Assembly: GCA_964551635.1 (NCBI GenBank)
Contig: CAZKDZ010000211.1
Coordinates: forward strand, 25,006-89,005
Length of the DNA: 64,000 bases
Direction: 5' to 3'
Source of the DNA: JAAXHE01 sp964551635
GTDB lineage: Bacteria; Latescibacterota; UBA2968; GCA-2709665
Of the stretch, positions 51,275 through 59,918 are shown piece after piece. The number at the start of each line of letters is the position of its first letter. The first letter of the stretch is position 1. A model generated the notes under the pieces. The model searched no databases and was not told the origin of the DNA. It was given only the letters and a program-made list of their open reading frames with translations. The position numbers and the translations under genes were made by a program.

Positions 51275-52228
51275 ATGAAGTGCCGCTCGCTTTGTAAGGA
51301 CGGTCCACGGGTTTCGGAGGTCGGATTCGGCGGCGGACCGTTTCGGGGGTTGGACTGGGGGTCCGTAAACGACGAGACGTCCGTTCGCGCCGTACACCGG
51401 GCGCTCGATGTCGGCGTGACGCTTTTCGATACGGCGGACGCGTACGGAAACGGTCGCAGCGAACGGGTTCTGGGCAGGGCGCTGGAAGGTAGGCGCGAGC
51501 ATGTCGTACTCGCGACCAAGGGCGGATGGTGGTACGTAGACGGTGCGCCCTCCTGTGATTTCTCCACAATCTACCTCATCCGGGCGTTGCAGGCCAGCCT
51601 GCAGTGTCTGCGTACGGACTATATCGATCTCTACTATATCCACGATCCGGATACCGGTACCCTACAGCGGGGCGGTGTTTTTGAATTCCTGACGAGAATG
51701 AAGAAAGCCGGCACGATCCGATTGGCCGGTGTATCGATTGATACGGCCGAACAGGCGCGGCTCTGCATTGAATCCGGCTGTGTGGATGTAATACAGATCT
51801 ACTATAGTATCCTGGACCAGCGTCCTGACCCCGGACTGTTTGAGTCGGCACGAAACGCAGGTGTTGGCACGGTGATCAAGGCGCCGCTGGCAAGGGGCCT
51901 TCTGAGCGGGAAATATCGCAAGGATGCCCGATTTCCCAGGGGGGATTTCCGGGAAGACTGGCGGATGAACGGGCGATTGCAGCCAGCTCTGGCCCAGGTG
52001 GCCAGGGTGGAGGCGCTGGTGGGCGGCCGGAGCCCTTCACTCGCACAGACGGCGCTTCGATTCGTGCTGAGCCATCCGGACGTTTCGTGCGTAATCCCTG
52101 GCGCCAAGACGCCCGGGCAGGCCGAGGTGAACGCTGCGGCATCCGAATTGGGTCCACTGGACGAAGCCGACCTCGACGCATTGAAGATGCTGTACCGGGA
52201 AATGGGCGGGCCGATGGACGCGCGTTAG
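51275..52228 (+). CDS. Aldo/keto reductase
   Basis: 317 residues. The catalytic tetrad is recognisable: D and Y in FDTADAYGNGRSE, K in VVLATKGG and H in DLYYIHDPD. The C-terminal SLAQTALRFVLSHPDVSCVIPGAKTPGQAEVNAAA binds the NADP phosphate region. It reduces aldehydes or ketones, or oxidises sugars (galactose dehydrogenase-like members share this pattern). ATG 51275 matches the family N-terminus and follows GGGGG; an extension to 51134 would run through the promoter. Ends at a strong bidirectional terminator. Confidence 0.9.
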   Translation: MKCRSLCKDGPRVSEVGFGGGPFRGLDWGSVNDETSVRAVHRALDVGVTLFDTADAYGNGRSERVLGRALEGRREHVVLATKGGWWYVDGAPSCDFSTIYLIRALQASLQCLRTDYIDLYYIHDPDTGTLQRGGVFEFLTRMKKAGTIRLAGVSIDTAEQARLCIESGCVDVIQIYYSILDQRPDPGLFESARNAGVGTVIKAPLARGLLSGKYRKDARFPRGDFREDWRMNGRLQPALAQVARVEALVGGRSPSLAQTALRFVLSHPDVSCVIPGAKTPGQAEVNAAASELGPLDEADLDALKMLYREMGGPMDAR

Positions 52229-52276
52229 CGGCCTGTACCCGCGATGCAGTTGAAAACGAACTGATTCGTTGTTCTG

Positions 52277-52317
52277 AAACGAAGAAGGCGGGGTTTGCAC
52301 CCCGCCTTCTTCGTTTT
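52277..52317. terminator. Bidirectional terminator between convergent genes
   Basis: A 17-bp perfect stem: 52277-52293 (AAACGAAGAAGGCGGGG) with 52300-52316, loop TTTGCA, ending in a T-run on the plus strand and on the minus strand. It serves both the aldo-keto reductase and the 61-residue protein gene. Confidence 0.92.
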
Positions 52318-52341
52318 CGGATGCCATGCGCAGACGTGAAT

Positions 52342-52527
52342 TCAGTCGGCTGCGATATCCAGATGTTCCACGCCCGAAACCGTCTCGCCCGCCGGCGTCT
52401 GCCTGGCATTCTTCATAAACTTCGCGATTCGCACCTGAAGGTTTTTGGCCTGCATCTCAAACCGGTTCAACTCGTCCACAAGATCATCATAGTCGAGGCG
52501 AGGCTCAACACCCGTGCGGTTCGCCAT
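52342..52527 (-). CDS. Small hypothetical protein, coiled-coil-like
   Basis: 61 residues, not recognised. A charged amphipathic helix (LDYDDLVDELNRFEMQAKNLQVRIAKFM) covers the middle and suggests a coiled coil. The C-terminus is polar. It is likely real: on the minus strand GAAGGGAG lies just before the ATG, and a bidirectional terminator lies 25 bases after its stop. No cysteine, signal peptide or membrane segment. It stands alone between a reductase and ribokinase. No function can be given. Confidence 0.65.
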   Translation of the reverse strand: MANRTGVEPRLDYDDLVDELNRFEMQAKNLQVRIAKFMKNARQTPAGETVSGVEHLDIAAD

Positions 52528-52672
52528 ACTACGCTCCCTTCGTTCTAGGGGAATCAGGGAGATGGGGGAGGTGAATGCCGTTCGATCCTGCCTGATGTAT
52601 GTGAGGAATCAGAATATAGGACAGGGTGCGGATCGGGTCAAGTGCAAAGGTGAAAAGAGGGGTTTTCTGCGG

Positions 52673-53602
52673 TCAATGCGGCCGTTCGTCCATGAGGCCC
52701 CGGATCTGTGTATCCCGCGGCAGTGCGGACTGTGCTCCGACCCGGGTAACCGCGAGGGCGCCGGCGCAGTTGGCATAGGCGACGGCGTCGGCAAGTGAAC
52801 GCGTTTGTCCGAGTGCTGCGGCAAGGGCGCCATTGAAGGCGTCACCGGCGCCTGTTGTGTCGCGTGCGTCGACCGTCGGCGCGGGGACCATTACGGTTTT
52901 CCGATCCGTTGCAAGAAGCGCGCCGCGCGCGCCAAGGGTGATGACGACGTTGTTCACGCCGCGATCCATCAGGATGTCCGCGGCCTGGCGGGCAGTTTTT
53001 TCGGAATCCGGCAGAATGCCGGTGAGTATCTCTGTCTCCGTTTCATTCGGCGTCAGGAGAAACAGGTCCGACAGCAACTGCCAGGGCAGCTTGCGCCCGG
53101 GCGCAGGGTTGAGAATCACCGGAACGCCGCGTTCTTTCGCGAGACCCGTCGCGTGCAGAACGGTCGGCAACGGCGTTTCAAGCTGAAGCAGGCAGATGGA
53201 AACACGTTCGAAAAGGGAAGCAGCGGCGTCGACCTGAACAGGGGAAAGGGCTGCGTTGGCGCCTGGCACCACCGCGATGACGTTCTCACCCCTGCCGTCC
53301 ACCAGGATTGCGGCAATACCCGAAGCCAGGTCCGGATCTCTCAGGACATGCGTCGTGTCGATCCCCTCCGCCTTCAGGCAGCGCAGGGCCTGGAGGCCGA
53401 ATGCATCGCTGCCAATCCTGGCAATGAAGGTTACGTGCGCGCCTGCGCGGGCCGCGGCTACCGCCTGATTTGCGCCCTTACCTCCCGGCAATGTCGAAAA
53501 CGCATCCGCAATTACGGTCTGGCCGGGGATGGGCAGGCGCTCCGTCTGAACGATCAGATCCGTATTGGAACTGCCGATTACCAGAACGTGGGCACGTGAC
53601 AC
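52673..53602 (-). CDS. rbsK: Ribokinase (PfkB family)
   Basis: 309 residues. N-terminal HVLVIGSSNTDLIVQTERLPIPGQTV, the GGKGANQAVAAARAG signature, NPAPGRKLP, and the C-terminal DTTGAGDAFNGALAAAL with the catalytic aspartate. It phosphorylates ribose or a similar sugar with ATP. GTG 53602 is chosen (GGAG upstream on the minus strand); it gives the family's usual length, while the longer frame to 53716 has an arginine-rich stretch unlike ribokinases. No rbs transport genes are nearby, so the sugar may come from nucleosides. Confidence 0.88.
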   Translation of the reverse strand: MSRAHVLVIGSSNTDLIVQTERLPIPGQTVIADAFSTLPGGKGANQAVAAARAGAHVTFIARIGSDAFGLQALRCLKAEGIDTTHVLRDPDLASGIAAILVDGRGENVIAVVPGANAALSPVQVDAAASLFERVSICLLQLETPLPTVLHATGLAKERGVPVILNPAPGRKLPWQLLSDLFLLTPNETETEILTGILPDSEKTARQAADILMDRGVNNVVITLGARGALLATDRKTVMVPAPTVDARDTTGAGDAFNGALAAALGQTRSLADAVAYANCAGALAVTRVGAQSALPRDTQIRGLMDERPH

Positions 53603-53868
53603 GATGGCGATCTCCGAAAGCGTTGAATGGCGGAGAACCGGACGGCGGCGCCGGCACGGAGTGCGAGTGAGTGCGTCTGCCCCGATCCGTCCACGCCTGA
53701 TCGCCCCGGAAGCCAATGCAAGACGGAGTTCAAGTTAACCCGTTACGGCCGCGCTCGTCAAGACCAACTTTGATGAATCCCGTCCCACGATAGCGAAGCA
53801 CGTCGCCTTCAGAACCAGTCTTGAATTCCCCGGCGGTCTGCGCTCGGCTGCAAAAACGCCTGTCGGCA

Positions 53869-53888
53869 GGAATTTCAAAACAGCTTCT
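53869..53888 (-). repeat. Dispersed GAAGCTG motif, upstream of bamD promoter
   Basis: Minus strand AGAAGCTGTTTTGAAATTCC, close to the consensus of the six-copy motif; 12 bases before the -35 of the bamD promoter. Confidence 0.7.
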
Positions 53889-53900
53889 CATTGTATTTCC

Positions 53901-53929
53901 TTGACTTGCCTGTGGCGTTTGCTTAAGTT
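53901..53929 (+). promoter_or_regulatory. Promoter of the bamD-nadD-zapA operon
   Basis: TTGACT (53901-53906) and TAAGTT (53924-53929) at 17 bp. The leader to the bamD start is about 260 nt. Confidence 0.55.
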
Positions 53930-54193
53930 TTTTCGATCTGTGGACGAAAACGGCACAGGCACGGCGGCTTTTCGTGTTTTCGTTCTGGCGGCGCACGAGG
54001 ATTTCCTCCGGATTTTGATTGGAACCGTCCGCTGGTTTCCAGAGTCAAAGGTAGGAGTGCCGGACGTACCCATTGGCTCCACGGGATGCGCCACTCGAAA
54101 ACGCACGGGTCTCCGGATGACCGATTGCGCCGACCGTTCGGGGTTGGAATAAACACGGCCCCGATTTTCTGTTATTGGACGATGGGTACGGGT

Positions 54194-55015
54194 ATGTTGA
54201 ACCGGAGCATTTTCATTCTGTGTTGTCTTGGCCTGCTGTCTCTGGCCGGATGCGCGCAGAACAGGTATCGCCATCCCAGCGCCGACGTTTATCTGGATAA
54301 GGCGAATGAGGAGCTTGAGAAAAAGAACTGCTGGGAGGCGCAGAAACTGCTCCGGAATCTGCTTTCGGACTTTCCCGGTTCCCATCTTGTCGATCGCGCC
54401 CAATACAAGCTGGGATTCGCGTATCTGTGCGACAAGGACTACGTAACCGCCGTGTTCGAGTTCGAGCGGCTGCTGAATGAGTTTCCAACCAGTCCGTTTG
54501 TCGATCAGGCGCGGTATCAGATCGGGGTGTGTTATTATCGGCAGTCCCGGGGGATCCACCACGACCAGGACGAGACCCACAAGGCCATCAGGGAATTCGA
54601 ACGATTTATCGAGGATTTCCCCGACAGCGATCTCGTACCTGGCACCCGTGAAAGAATCCTGGAACTTCGAACGAAGTTGGCGCGGAAGAAACTGATGGTT
54701 GCCGAGAACTACATTCAGTGGGATATGTACGAATCCGCAGGGCGTTATTGCGAGATTGTCCTCAATGAATTCGACGATACGGCGCTCGTTTCGAGAGCAC
54801 GTTTTCTTCTTGCCCGAACGAAGCATCGCACCGGAGCCCTGGACGAAGCACTTGAAATGTTGAGGCTCCTGGCCGCGGACGGCGTTCAGGATGAAATGAA
54901 ACAGAATATCGCCGAAGAGATGCGGCAGATCGAGAAGACCCGGGCACAGCAGAACAACGAACTGCGAAAGCCCACGGAGAAGCCGGACGGCTCCAGCGCC
55001 GCAAATACCCGGTGA
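54194..55015 (+). CDS. bamD: Outer membrane assembly lipoprotein BamD-like
   Basis: 273 residues. Lipoprotein signal MLNRSIFILCCLGLLSLAGC (lipobox LAGC, Cys20), then TPR-like repeats: SADVYLDKANEELEKKNCWEAQKLLRNLLSDFPGS, VDRAQYKLGFAYLCDKDY, VFEFERLLNEFPTSPFVDQARYQIGVCYY and AIREFERFIEDFPDSDLV. This is the BamD/YfiO pattern; BamD is the essential lipoprotein of the beta-barrel assembly machine. ATG 54194 is preferred; ATG 54182 is possible. It implies an outer membrane. The C-terminus is longer and charged. Confidence 0.88.
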   Translation: MLNRSIFILCCLGLLSLAGCAQNRYRHPSADVYLDKANEELEKKNCWEAQKLLRNLLSDFPGSHLVDRAQYKLGFAYLCDKDYVTAVFEFERLLNEFPTSPFVDQARYQIGVCYYRQSRGIHHDQDETHKAIREFERFIEDFPDSDLVPGTRERILELRTKLARKKLMVAENYIQWDMYESAGRYCEIVLNEFDDTALVSRARFLLARTKHRTGALDEALEMLRLLAADGVQDEMKQNIAEEMRQIEKTRAQQNNELRKPTEKPDGSSAANTR

Positions 55016-55021
55016 GGTGGA

Positions 55022-55609
55022 ATGGACGGCAGGATCGGCATCCTCGGCGGAACGTTCGATCCGATTCATCTCGGCCATCTGTTCATCGCACAGGAGGCGT
55101 TGGCAACGTGTCGTCTGGATCGGGTTCTGTTCGTTCCCTCGGCGGACCCTCCCCACAAGAGCGTTGCCGATGTGACGCCCGCGGAAGCACGCGCCAGAAT
55201 GGTTGCGCTTGCCGTGGATGGGCAGCCCCGGTTTGAACTTTGTCGGATTGAACTGGATCGAACCGGCAAGTCGTATACCGTAGAGACGCTCCGTCGGCTG
55301 TGCCGGGAACTGGGTTCCGGGTTTGAGTTTTATCTCATCATCGGTGCGGACAGCGCAGTGGAAATGTCGACGTGGTGCGACCCCAGGGGCGTTATGGATC
55401 TCGCCCGCGTTATTGTAATGGGCCGGCCTGGCTTTCTGCCGGATGATGTAGACGATCTGATTGCCGCACGGATGTGTTTTCTGGATTCCCCGCTTCTCGA
55501 AGTCTCCTCCACGCAGATTCGTTCCCGTGTTCGTACGGGCTTACCCATCCGGTACTGGGTTCCGGACAACGTCGCTCGATTCATCGAAACCCACGGCCTT
55601 TACCGATAG
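55022..55609 (+). CDS. nadD: Nicotinate-nucleotide adenylyltransferase
   Basis: 195 residues. GILGGTFDPIHLGHLFIAQEAL has the nucleotidyl transferase GXFDPIHXGH signature, and the C-terminal SSTQIRSRVRTGLPIRYWVPDNVARFIETHGLY has the ISSTXIR motif. It makes deamido-NAD from NaMN. Six bases after bamD. In many genomes nadD precedes rsfS, which is not found here. Confidence 0.95.
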   Translation: MDGRIGILGGTFDPIHLGHLFIAQEALATCRLDRVLFVPSADPPHKSVADVTPAEARARMVALAVDGQPRFELCRIELDRTGKSYTVETLRRLCRELGSGFEFYLIIGADSAVEMSTWCDPRGVMDLARVIVMGRPGFLPDDVDDLIAARMCFLDSPLLEVSSTQIRSRVRTGLPIRYWVPDNVARFIETHGLYR

Positions 55610-55624
55610 AATGGCGAACATTCA

Positions 55625-55891
55625 ATGGTCGAACCGTCGGAGGACCATACACAAAGCAGCGCACAACTCGGCGGAAAACCCGAGGGGCGAGTCCAGCGGT
55701 ATTTCTGTTTGGACGACGAAAAATACCACGCACTCGCCAGGGTCTCCAAAGACGCGACGGTATTGCGCCGAATCCCCATGCGGATTCGGGTCATGGGCAA
55801 GGACGTGGACGGATGGGTTGTTGAGGTCATGGTACCCGCAACGGATGGCGTGGTGCGTGTGGACCCGCTCGAAGGCGCGGACAAGATCTGA
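55625..55891 (+). CDS. Small hypothetical protein between nadD and zapA
   Basis: 88 residues, not recognised. N-terminal half polar (EPSEDHTQSSAQLGGKPEG), followed by RYFCLDDEKYHALARVSKDATVLRRIPMRIRVMGKDVDGWVVEVMVPATDGVV, which looks like a small beta-rich domain. No signal peptide or membrane helix. Its tight spacing (15 bases after nadD, 39 before zapA) and own ATG support a real gene in the operon. Function unknown. Confidence 0.6.
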   Translation: MVEPSEDHTQSSAQLGGKPEGRVQRYFCLDDEKYHALARVSKDATVLRRIPMRIRVMGKDVDGWVVEVMVPATDGVVRVDPLEGADKI

Positions 55892-55930
55892 CTTCGGCTC
55901 CGACGCGACGCAGACAGTTGAGGAGAGAGG

Positions 55931-56260
55931 ATGTTACTGACCGACGGACCTAACCGTGGTGAGACGACGTTTGTAACGATCTATGGGCGTCAATATCCCG
56001 TTCAGAGTCGGGAGTCGTCAGAGTATACCCACCGGGTTGCTGAGCTGGTCGATCGCCGGATGAAGGAGATCGCTTCTCAGCAGAAACTGGCTGAACCCAC
56101 GAAAATAGCCATAATCGCGGCATTGGATATCGCCGACAGGCTGCTGAAGTATCGCACGGGACGGGAAGCGGCGGGACGCCAGGCCGAGAAGGTGGCCGCG
56201 CGCCTGACAATGATGCTGGACGATGAGAATGGCGGCGCGTCGCAGTCCGCAAGCGACTGA
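55931..56260 (+). CDS. zapA: Cell division protein ZapA
   Basis: 109 residues. N-terminal beta part with TFVTIYGRQYPVQSRESSEYTHRVAELVDRRMKEIAS and a C-terminal long helix starting at KIAIIAALDIADRLLKYR, the ZapA arrangement. It bundles FtsZ at the division ring. AGGAGAGAGG lies before ATG 55931. Last gene of the bamD operon; no 6S RNA-like sequence follows. Confidence 0.88.
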   Translation: MLLTDGPNRGETTFVTIYGRQYPVQSRESSEYTHRVAELVDRRMKEIASQQKLAEPTKIAIIAALDIADRLLKYRTGREAAGRQAEKVAARLTMMLDDENGGASQSASD

Positions 56261-56305
56261 TCGCGTGGACTCGCGGTGGAGCCGAACGGGCAGGGAGACG
56301 GCGAT

Positions 56306-57037
56306 TCAATGCGGTGCGAGAGACGTGGGCCGGGGCGGTTTCCGGAGCCTGTATTTGAAGATCGTGTAAAGAATCTTCCAGCCGGCGCGAATCGTACCGC
56401 CGACGGTACCGGTGATCTTGGAGACGCCGATTCGGCGTCGATAACTCACCGGCGCCTCGAGGAACCGCAATTTCATCCTCGCAGCCTTTACCTGCATCTC
56501 CACGGTCCATCCAAATGTCCTGTCCTGCATTTCAAGCTGTAACAGCGCAGGATAGGTTACCGCGCGGAAGGGTCCGAGATCGGTGAATCGGGCGCCAAAC
56601 AGGCGACGGATGAGCCACGTTGCCAGCCAGTTGCCGAAGCGGGCCTGGGGAAGCAGCGCGCCGGCCTCCCGGTTGCCGAGTATGCGCGAGCCGATCACGA
56701 GATCCGCGCGGCCCTCGACGATCGGCTTCACCAGTAACGTCATTTCATTCGGGTAGTCACTGTAATCACCGTCCAGGAATACCACGATATCCGGATTCTC
56801 AAGCGCGTCGATGCCCGCGAGGCAGGCCCAGCCGTATCCCCTTCGATGTTCGTGAACGATCCGGGCGCCCATCCGCCTGGCCAGTTCGACCGTCCGGTCC
56901 GTGGAGCCGTTGTCCACAACCACCACGTCTGCATCGAGGTGGCCAGGAATATCTGACAACACGTTCTGAATGGCTTCCTGTTCGTTGAAAACCGGAATGA
57001 CTACGGAGATCCTGGGTGGGGCGCGCATGGCGTGCAT
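56306..57037 (-). CDS. Family 2 glycosyltransferase (DPM1/dolichyl-phosphate mannosyltransferase-like)
   Basis: 243 residues. GT-A fold: RISVVIPVFNEQEAIQNVL, the DNGSTDRT nucleotide-sugar loop, the VFLDGDYSDYP metal site (DXD-like) and GSRILGNREAGALLP. There is no long C-terminal membrane domain. Such enzymes add sugars to polyprenyl-phosphate or lipids. ATG 57037 is the most natural start; TTG 57058 is in frame upstream. Followed on the same strand by nothing nearby; convergent with zapA. Confidence 0.88.
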   Translation of the reverse strand: MHAMRAPPRISVVIPVFNEQEAIQNVLSDIPGHLDADVVVVDNGSTDRTVELARRMGARIVHEHRRGYGWACLAGIDALENPDIVVFLDGDYSDYPNEMTLLVKPIVEGRADLVIGSRILGNREAGALLPQARFGNWLATWLIRRLFGARFTDLGPFRAVTYPALLQLEMQDRTFGWTVEMQVKAARMKLRFLEAPVSYRRRIGVSKITGTVGGTIRAGWKILYTIFKYRLRKPPRPTSLAPH

Positions 57038-57076
57038 GTCAGTTAAGACAACTTCCAAGGGTGGGATGGAAGGCGT

Positions 57077-57277
57077 TTACTTTTTTTCCTGCGTTTTTCG
57101 TATCATTCCTGACTTTCTCGAGCCGCTTCGCCCCTTAAAACGAGCCACCAGAATGAAGATGCAGAAGACGATACCCAGGATAACGCTGCCGGCAATCTTG
57201 TCCGGATGATCCGCAAACCACATCACGCCCAGCGTGATCAGCAGGCAGATGCCCGCAATGAGACTTTCTCGGGTCAT
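57077..57277 (-). CDS. Small membrane protein
   Basis: 66 residues: MTRESLIAGICLLITLGVMW, then FADHPDKIAGSVILGIVFCIFILVARF, giving two membrane helices, and a basic tail (KGRSGSRKSGMIRKTQEKK). Positive-inside rule puts both ends in the cytoplasm. AAAGG lies before the ATG on the minus strand. Adjacent to the glycosyltransferase on the same strand (gap about 40 bases), which suggests a shared transcript. Not recognised. Confidence 0.6.
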   Translation of the reverse strand: MTRESLIAGICLLITLGVMWFADHPDKIAGSVILGIVFCIFILVARFKGRSGSRKSGMIRKTQEKK

Positions 57278-57567
57278 GGGATCAGCCTTTCTTTCGGGTA
57301 GACAATCGATGGCGCGTACCTTTGGAAAACTAACGGACGGCAGGAGCGTTGTCAACTGATTCAGGCCGGAGGCGGCCTTCCACCGGCGGGTGGCGAGATG
57401 CGTTTCGTGAGCTGGAGATTGCGGTCGGGGTTGCGCGGGTTGCCGTGTCGGTGCCTCGGGATCCACATAACCGGAATCCATTCGCCAGGTCGCGAGTATT
57501 TACGGCGAATGTGATCACGGCGCAACCGAACCTGTGCCCCCGCGGGCGCGGGTTTTTTCTTGGACCG

Positions 57568-58791
57568 TCATTGTTTCGCGGAACCGCGCGTGGAGACGTC
57601 GGGAGGCGGACGATCCGTAAGGGTTTCCGGCACCAGAAACGCAAACGTGCCGGCGGCGAGCAGGCCGAAACCTGCAATTGCAAAAGTGGCAGGGGCAAGG
57701 CCGACCAGGTCGGCGATGCTCCCGATCACGAGTGGCGCCCCCATATGGCCGGTTTCGCCAACCAGGCGCCATGCTCCCAGGAATTCACCCATCGAATCTC
57801 CTGGCGCAAGGTCCGCGCCCAGCGTCATCATCGTGCCGGCGCCGATGCCGTTGCCCAGGCCCATCAGCGATGTGGCGAGGAGCAGCCCCGTGAAACTGTG
57901 GGTGAAGGGTATGGCAGCCATAGCGACCGCCTGGGTCAGGAAACAGGGCACCATGGCGAACTTTCTTCCATAGCGGTCCATAATGTGGCCGGCGGGATAG
58001 AAGAGAGACATATCGACCAGCGCGGAAACGGTGATGATCCAGCCGATGGCCTGAACGTCAAGACCAATCACGTCGGCCGCATACAGGGGCACGACAACGT
58101 GGCGCCCGGCTCGAATGGTCTGCGCAAACAGCTGTCCGGAACCCGCGGTGGCGAGTTCTCGAGAATGCGATTTGAAAATGCCCAGCGTCCGTGCCAGGCG
58201 GCCGGACCCGAGGGTCGGAGTCGCGCGTGACGAACCGGTTCCGAATGCAAATATGGCAATGAAGACGACGAGTGCTGCCAGGGCGGCAAACACCAGAAAT
58301 GGCGTTTCAAGCGTGTAGGACAGGCCGAGGGCGCCTCCGGCGGCGGGTCCGGCGAAGCTGCCGATTCGGTGGAAGCCTCCGAAGGTGGATAGTGCCCGTC
58401 CTCGATGGAAAACCGAAGTAGCATCCGCAAGATAGGCGTGACAGGCGATATTCCACATCGAACCGCCGATACCCGCTGCAAACCGGTAGAGGATGACTTC
58501 GGAAATGTCGCGCGCCCAGAACAGCATGAAGGTGGAGACGGCAACGCAACCCACGCCAAGGACCATGGCGGATCTCTGTCCCAATCTGCCGAGCAGGCCG
58601 CCTGCCGGCAACGCGCCGGCCAGCCTGCCCACGCCTTCGGCCGCCAGTACCACGCCGATGAGGCCGTAAGATACACCGAACGTCTTTGCATAAAGAGGAA
58701 GGATGGGAATAAGCATACCGTTGCCGAACATCAGTATCAGCGACGGAATGTAGACGGGCAGGACAAGCGGGTTTCGGGCGGATATCGTCAT
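57568..58791 (-). CDS. Major facilitator superfamily transporter
   Basis: 407 residues with about 12 hydrophobic segments. The loop between helices 2 and 3 reads LPAGGLLGRLGQRSAM, the MFS motif A pattern (G-X-L-X-D/R-R-X-G-X-R), and the central loop is long and polar around residues 195-210. Substrate unknown; the family includes drug and sugar exporters. Its own promoter (58827-58855) is divergent from the next gene. Confidence 0.85.
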   Translation of the reverse strand: MTISARNPLVLPVYIPSLILMFGNGMLIPILPLYAKTFGVSYGLIGVVLAAEGVGRLAGALPAGGLLGRLGQRSAMVLGVGCVAVSTFMLFWARDISEVILYRFAAGIGGSMWNIACHAYLADATSVFHRGRALSTFGGFHRIGSFAGPAAGGALGLSYTLETPFLVFAALAALVVFIAIFAFGTGSSRATPTLGSGRLARTLGIFKSHSRELATAGSGQLFAQTIRAGRHVVVPLYAADVIGLDVQAIGWIITVSALVDMSLFYPAGHIMDRYGRKFAMVPCFLTQAVAMAAIPFTHSFTGLLLATSLMGLGNGIGAGTMMTLGADLAPGDSMGEFLGAWRLVGETGHMGAPLVIGSIADLVGLAPATFAIAGFGLLAAGTFAFLVPETLTDRPPPDVSTRGSAKQ

Positions 58792-58826
58792 AGGGAGTGA
58801 GGGGTGTACGGGGATTGGAAGACGGT

Positions 58827-58855
58827 ATGTTAATCAGCTGTCGTGGTTTTGTCAA
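58827..58855 (-). promoter_or_regulatory. Promoter of the MFS gene
   Basis: Minus-strand TTGACA (forward 58850-58855), 17-bp spacer, TAACAT (forward 58827-58832), 35 bases before the start codon. Confidence 0.7.
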
Positions 58856-58924
58856 GGAGCACATCGGATGTAACGGTCGGGGCAGTTGCACACCTTGTAC
58901 CTCCTGGGAAAGGCAGGTTCAACC

Positions 58925-59887
58925 ATGAAGATTGTTCTTTGTCCACCGGTGAGCGAGGCGTTGTGTGAACAGGTACGTCGAACCGTGCCCGGGGCTGAGG
59001 TGTTGATGGCGTCGATGGATGAAGCCCCTGCCGTGGTAGGGGACGCGGACGTGATATTCGGAATGTATACGGAGGAGATCATCCGGGCGGCCGAAAGGGT
59101 CAGCTGGATCCAGACCACAAGCGCGGGAATGGACATGTTGATGGACATTCCGGGGGTTCGCGAAGGACAGTTTAAATTGAGCAACGCCAGCGGCCTGCAC
59201 GCGCTTCAGGTAGCTGAACACGCGTGGGCGTTGACGTCGGCGCTGTTCCGCGGTCTGCACGTATACATAAGGAATCAGCTTGAGTGCGAATGGAAGGGCG
59301 CGCCGATCCAGGATCTCTACGGGGCCACGGCGGGGATTGTCGGGTTCGGCGGAATCGGACGGCGCTACGCACGGCTGGCAAGTGGTTTTGATATGCGAAT
59401 CCTTGCATTGGACGTGCAGCAGCCGGAAATTCCCGATTACGTGGACGCATTGTGGGGAACGGATCGGCTGGAAGCGTTGCTGTCGACATCCGACGTGGTG
59501 TTTATCGCCTGTCCGTATACGCCGCAGACGGAGAAGCTGATCGACGCTCATGCGTTTTGCCTGATGAAGAAATCCGCATTCCTGGTCAATACGGCCAGGG
59601 GTCCGATTGTGGACGAGGCTGCCCTGATCGATGCGCTCAGATCGGGTGAGATTGCAGGCGCGGGGCTGGACGTCTTTGAAAACGAGCCGTTGCAGGCCAC
59701 CAGCCCGCTCTGGCAGATGGAGAACGTGATCATCACAACCCACTCGGCCGGCGTCTCGAGCTATCGTCCTGAACGTACTGTTGACTTTTTCTGCGAGAAT
59801 CTGAAACGGTTTCAGGCCGGGGAGCCTCTGTTGAACGAGACCGAACGGCATCTGGGATACCCCGCGCTGAGGCGGCGCGTCGAGTGA
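58925..59887 (+). CDS. D-2-hydroxyacid dehydrogenase
   Basis: 320 residues. Nucleotide-binding GFGGIGRRYARLASGF with GXGXXGXXXA, followed by LALD; catalytic Arg in VNTARGPIVDEAAL, Glu in DVFENEPL and His in IITTHSAG. This is the NAD-dependent D-isomer 2-hydroxyacid dehydrogenase family (glyoxylate, phosphoglycerate or lactate type). The catalytic domain is short. ATG 58925 is the first Met of the recognisable fold. Upstream of a DUF1015 gene by 31 bases, a pairing seen elsewhere in bacteria. Confidence 0.9.
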   Translation: MKIVLCPPVSEALCEQVRRTVPGAEVLMASMDEAPAVVGDADVIFGMYTEEIIRAAERVSWIQTTSAGMDMLMDIPGVREGQFKLSNASGLHALQVAEHAWALTSALFRGLHVYIRNQLECEWKGAPIQDLYGATAGIVGFGGIGRRYARLASGFDMRILALDVQQPEIPDYVDALWGTDRLEALLSTSDVVFIACPYTPQTEKLIDAHAFCLMKKSAFLVNTARGPIVDEAALIDALRSGEIAGAGLDVFENEPLQATSPLWQMENVIITTHSAGVSSYRPERTVDFFCENLKRFQAGEPLLNETERHLGYPALRRRVE

Positions 59888-59918
59888 ATTCCATCAGCCA
59901 GAATTGGAAGGGGAAATC

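Larger units (their letters stand above)
53603..54193. other. Gene-free 590-bp region upstream of bamD
   Basis: No convincing gene. It holds a dispersed motif copy (53869-53888), a plus-strand promoter (53901-53929) and, in the resulting leader of about 260 nt, an inverted repeat ACGAAAAC / GTTTTCGT near 53942-53985. The first 260 bases upstream of ribokinase show no clear signals. Confidence 0.6.

Noticed and set aside
54086..54193. Longer N-terminus for the BamD-like protein
   Set aside because: It would place about 36 polar residues before the lipoprotein signal, which is not compatible with export.
57539..57558. CCCGC/GCGGG hairpin followed by six T on the plus strand
   Set aside because: No plus-strand gene lies upstream for it to terminate, and on the minus strand the T-run is on the wrong side for the MFS gene.
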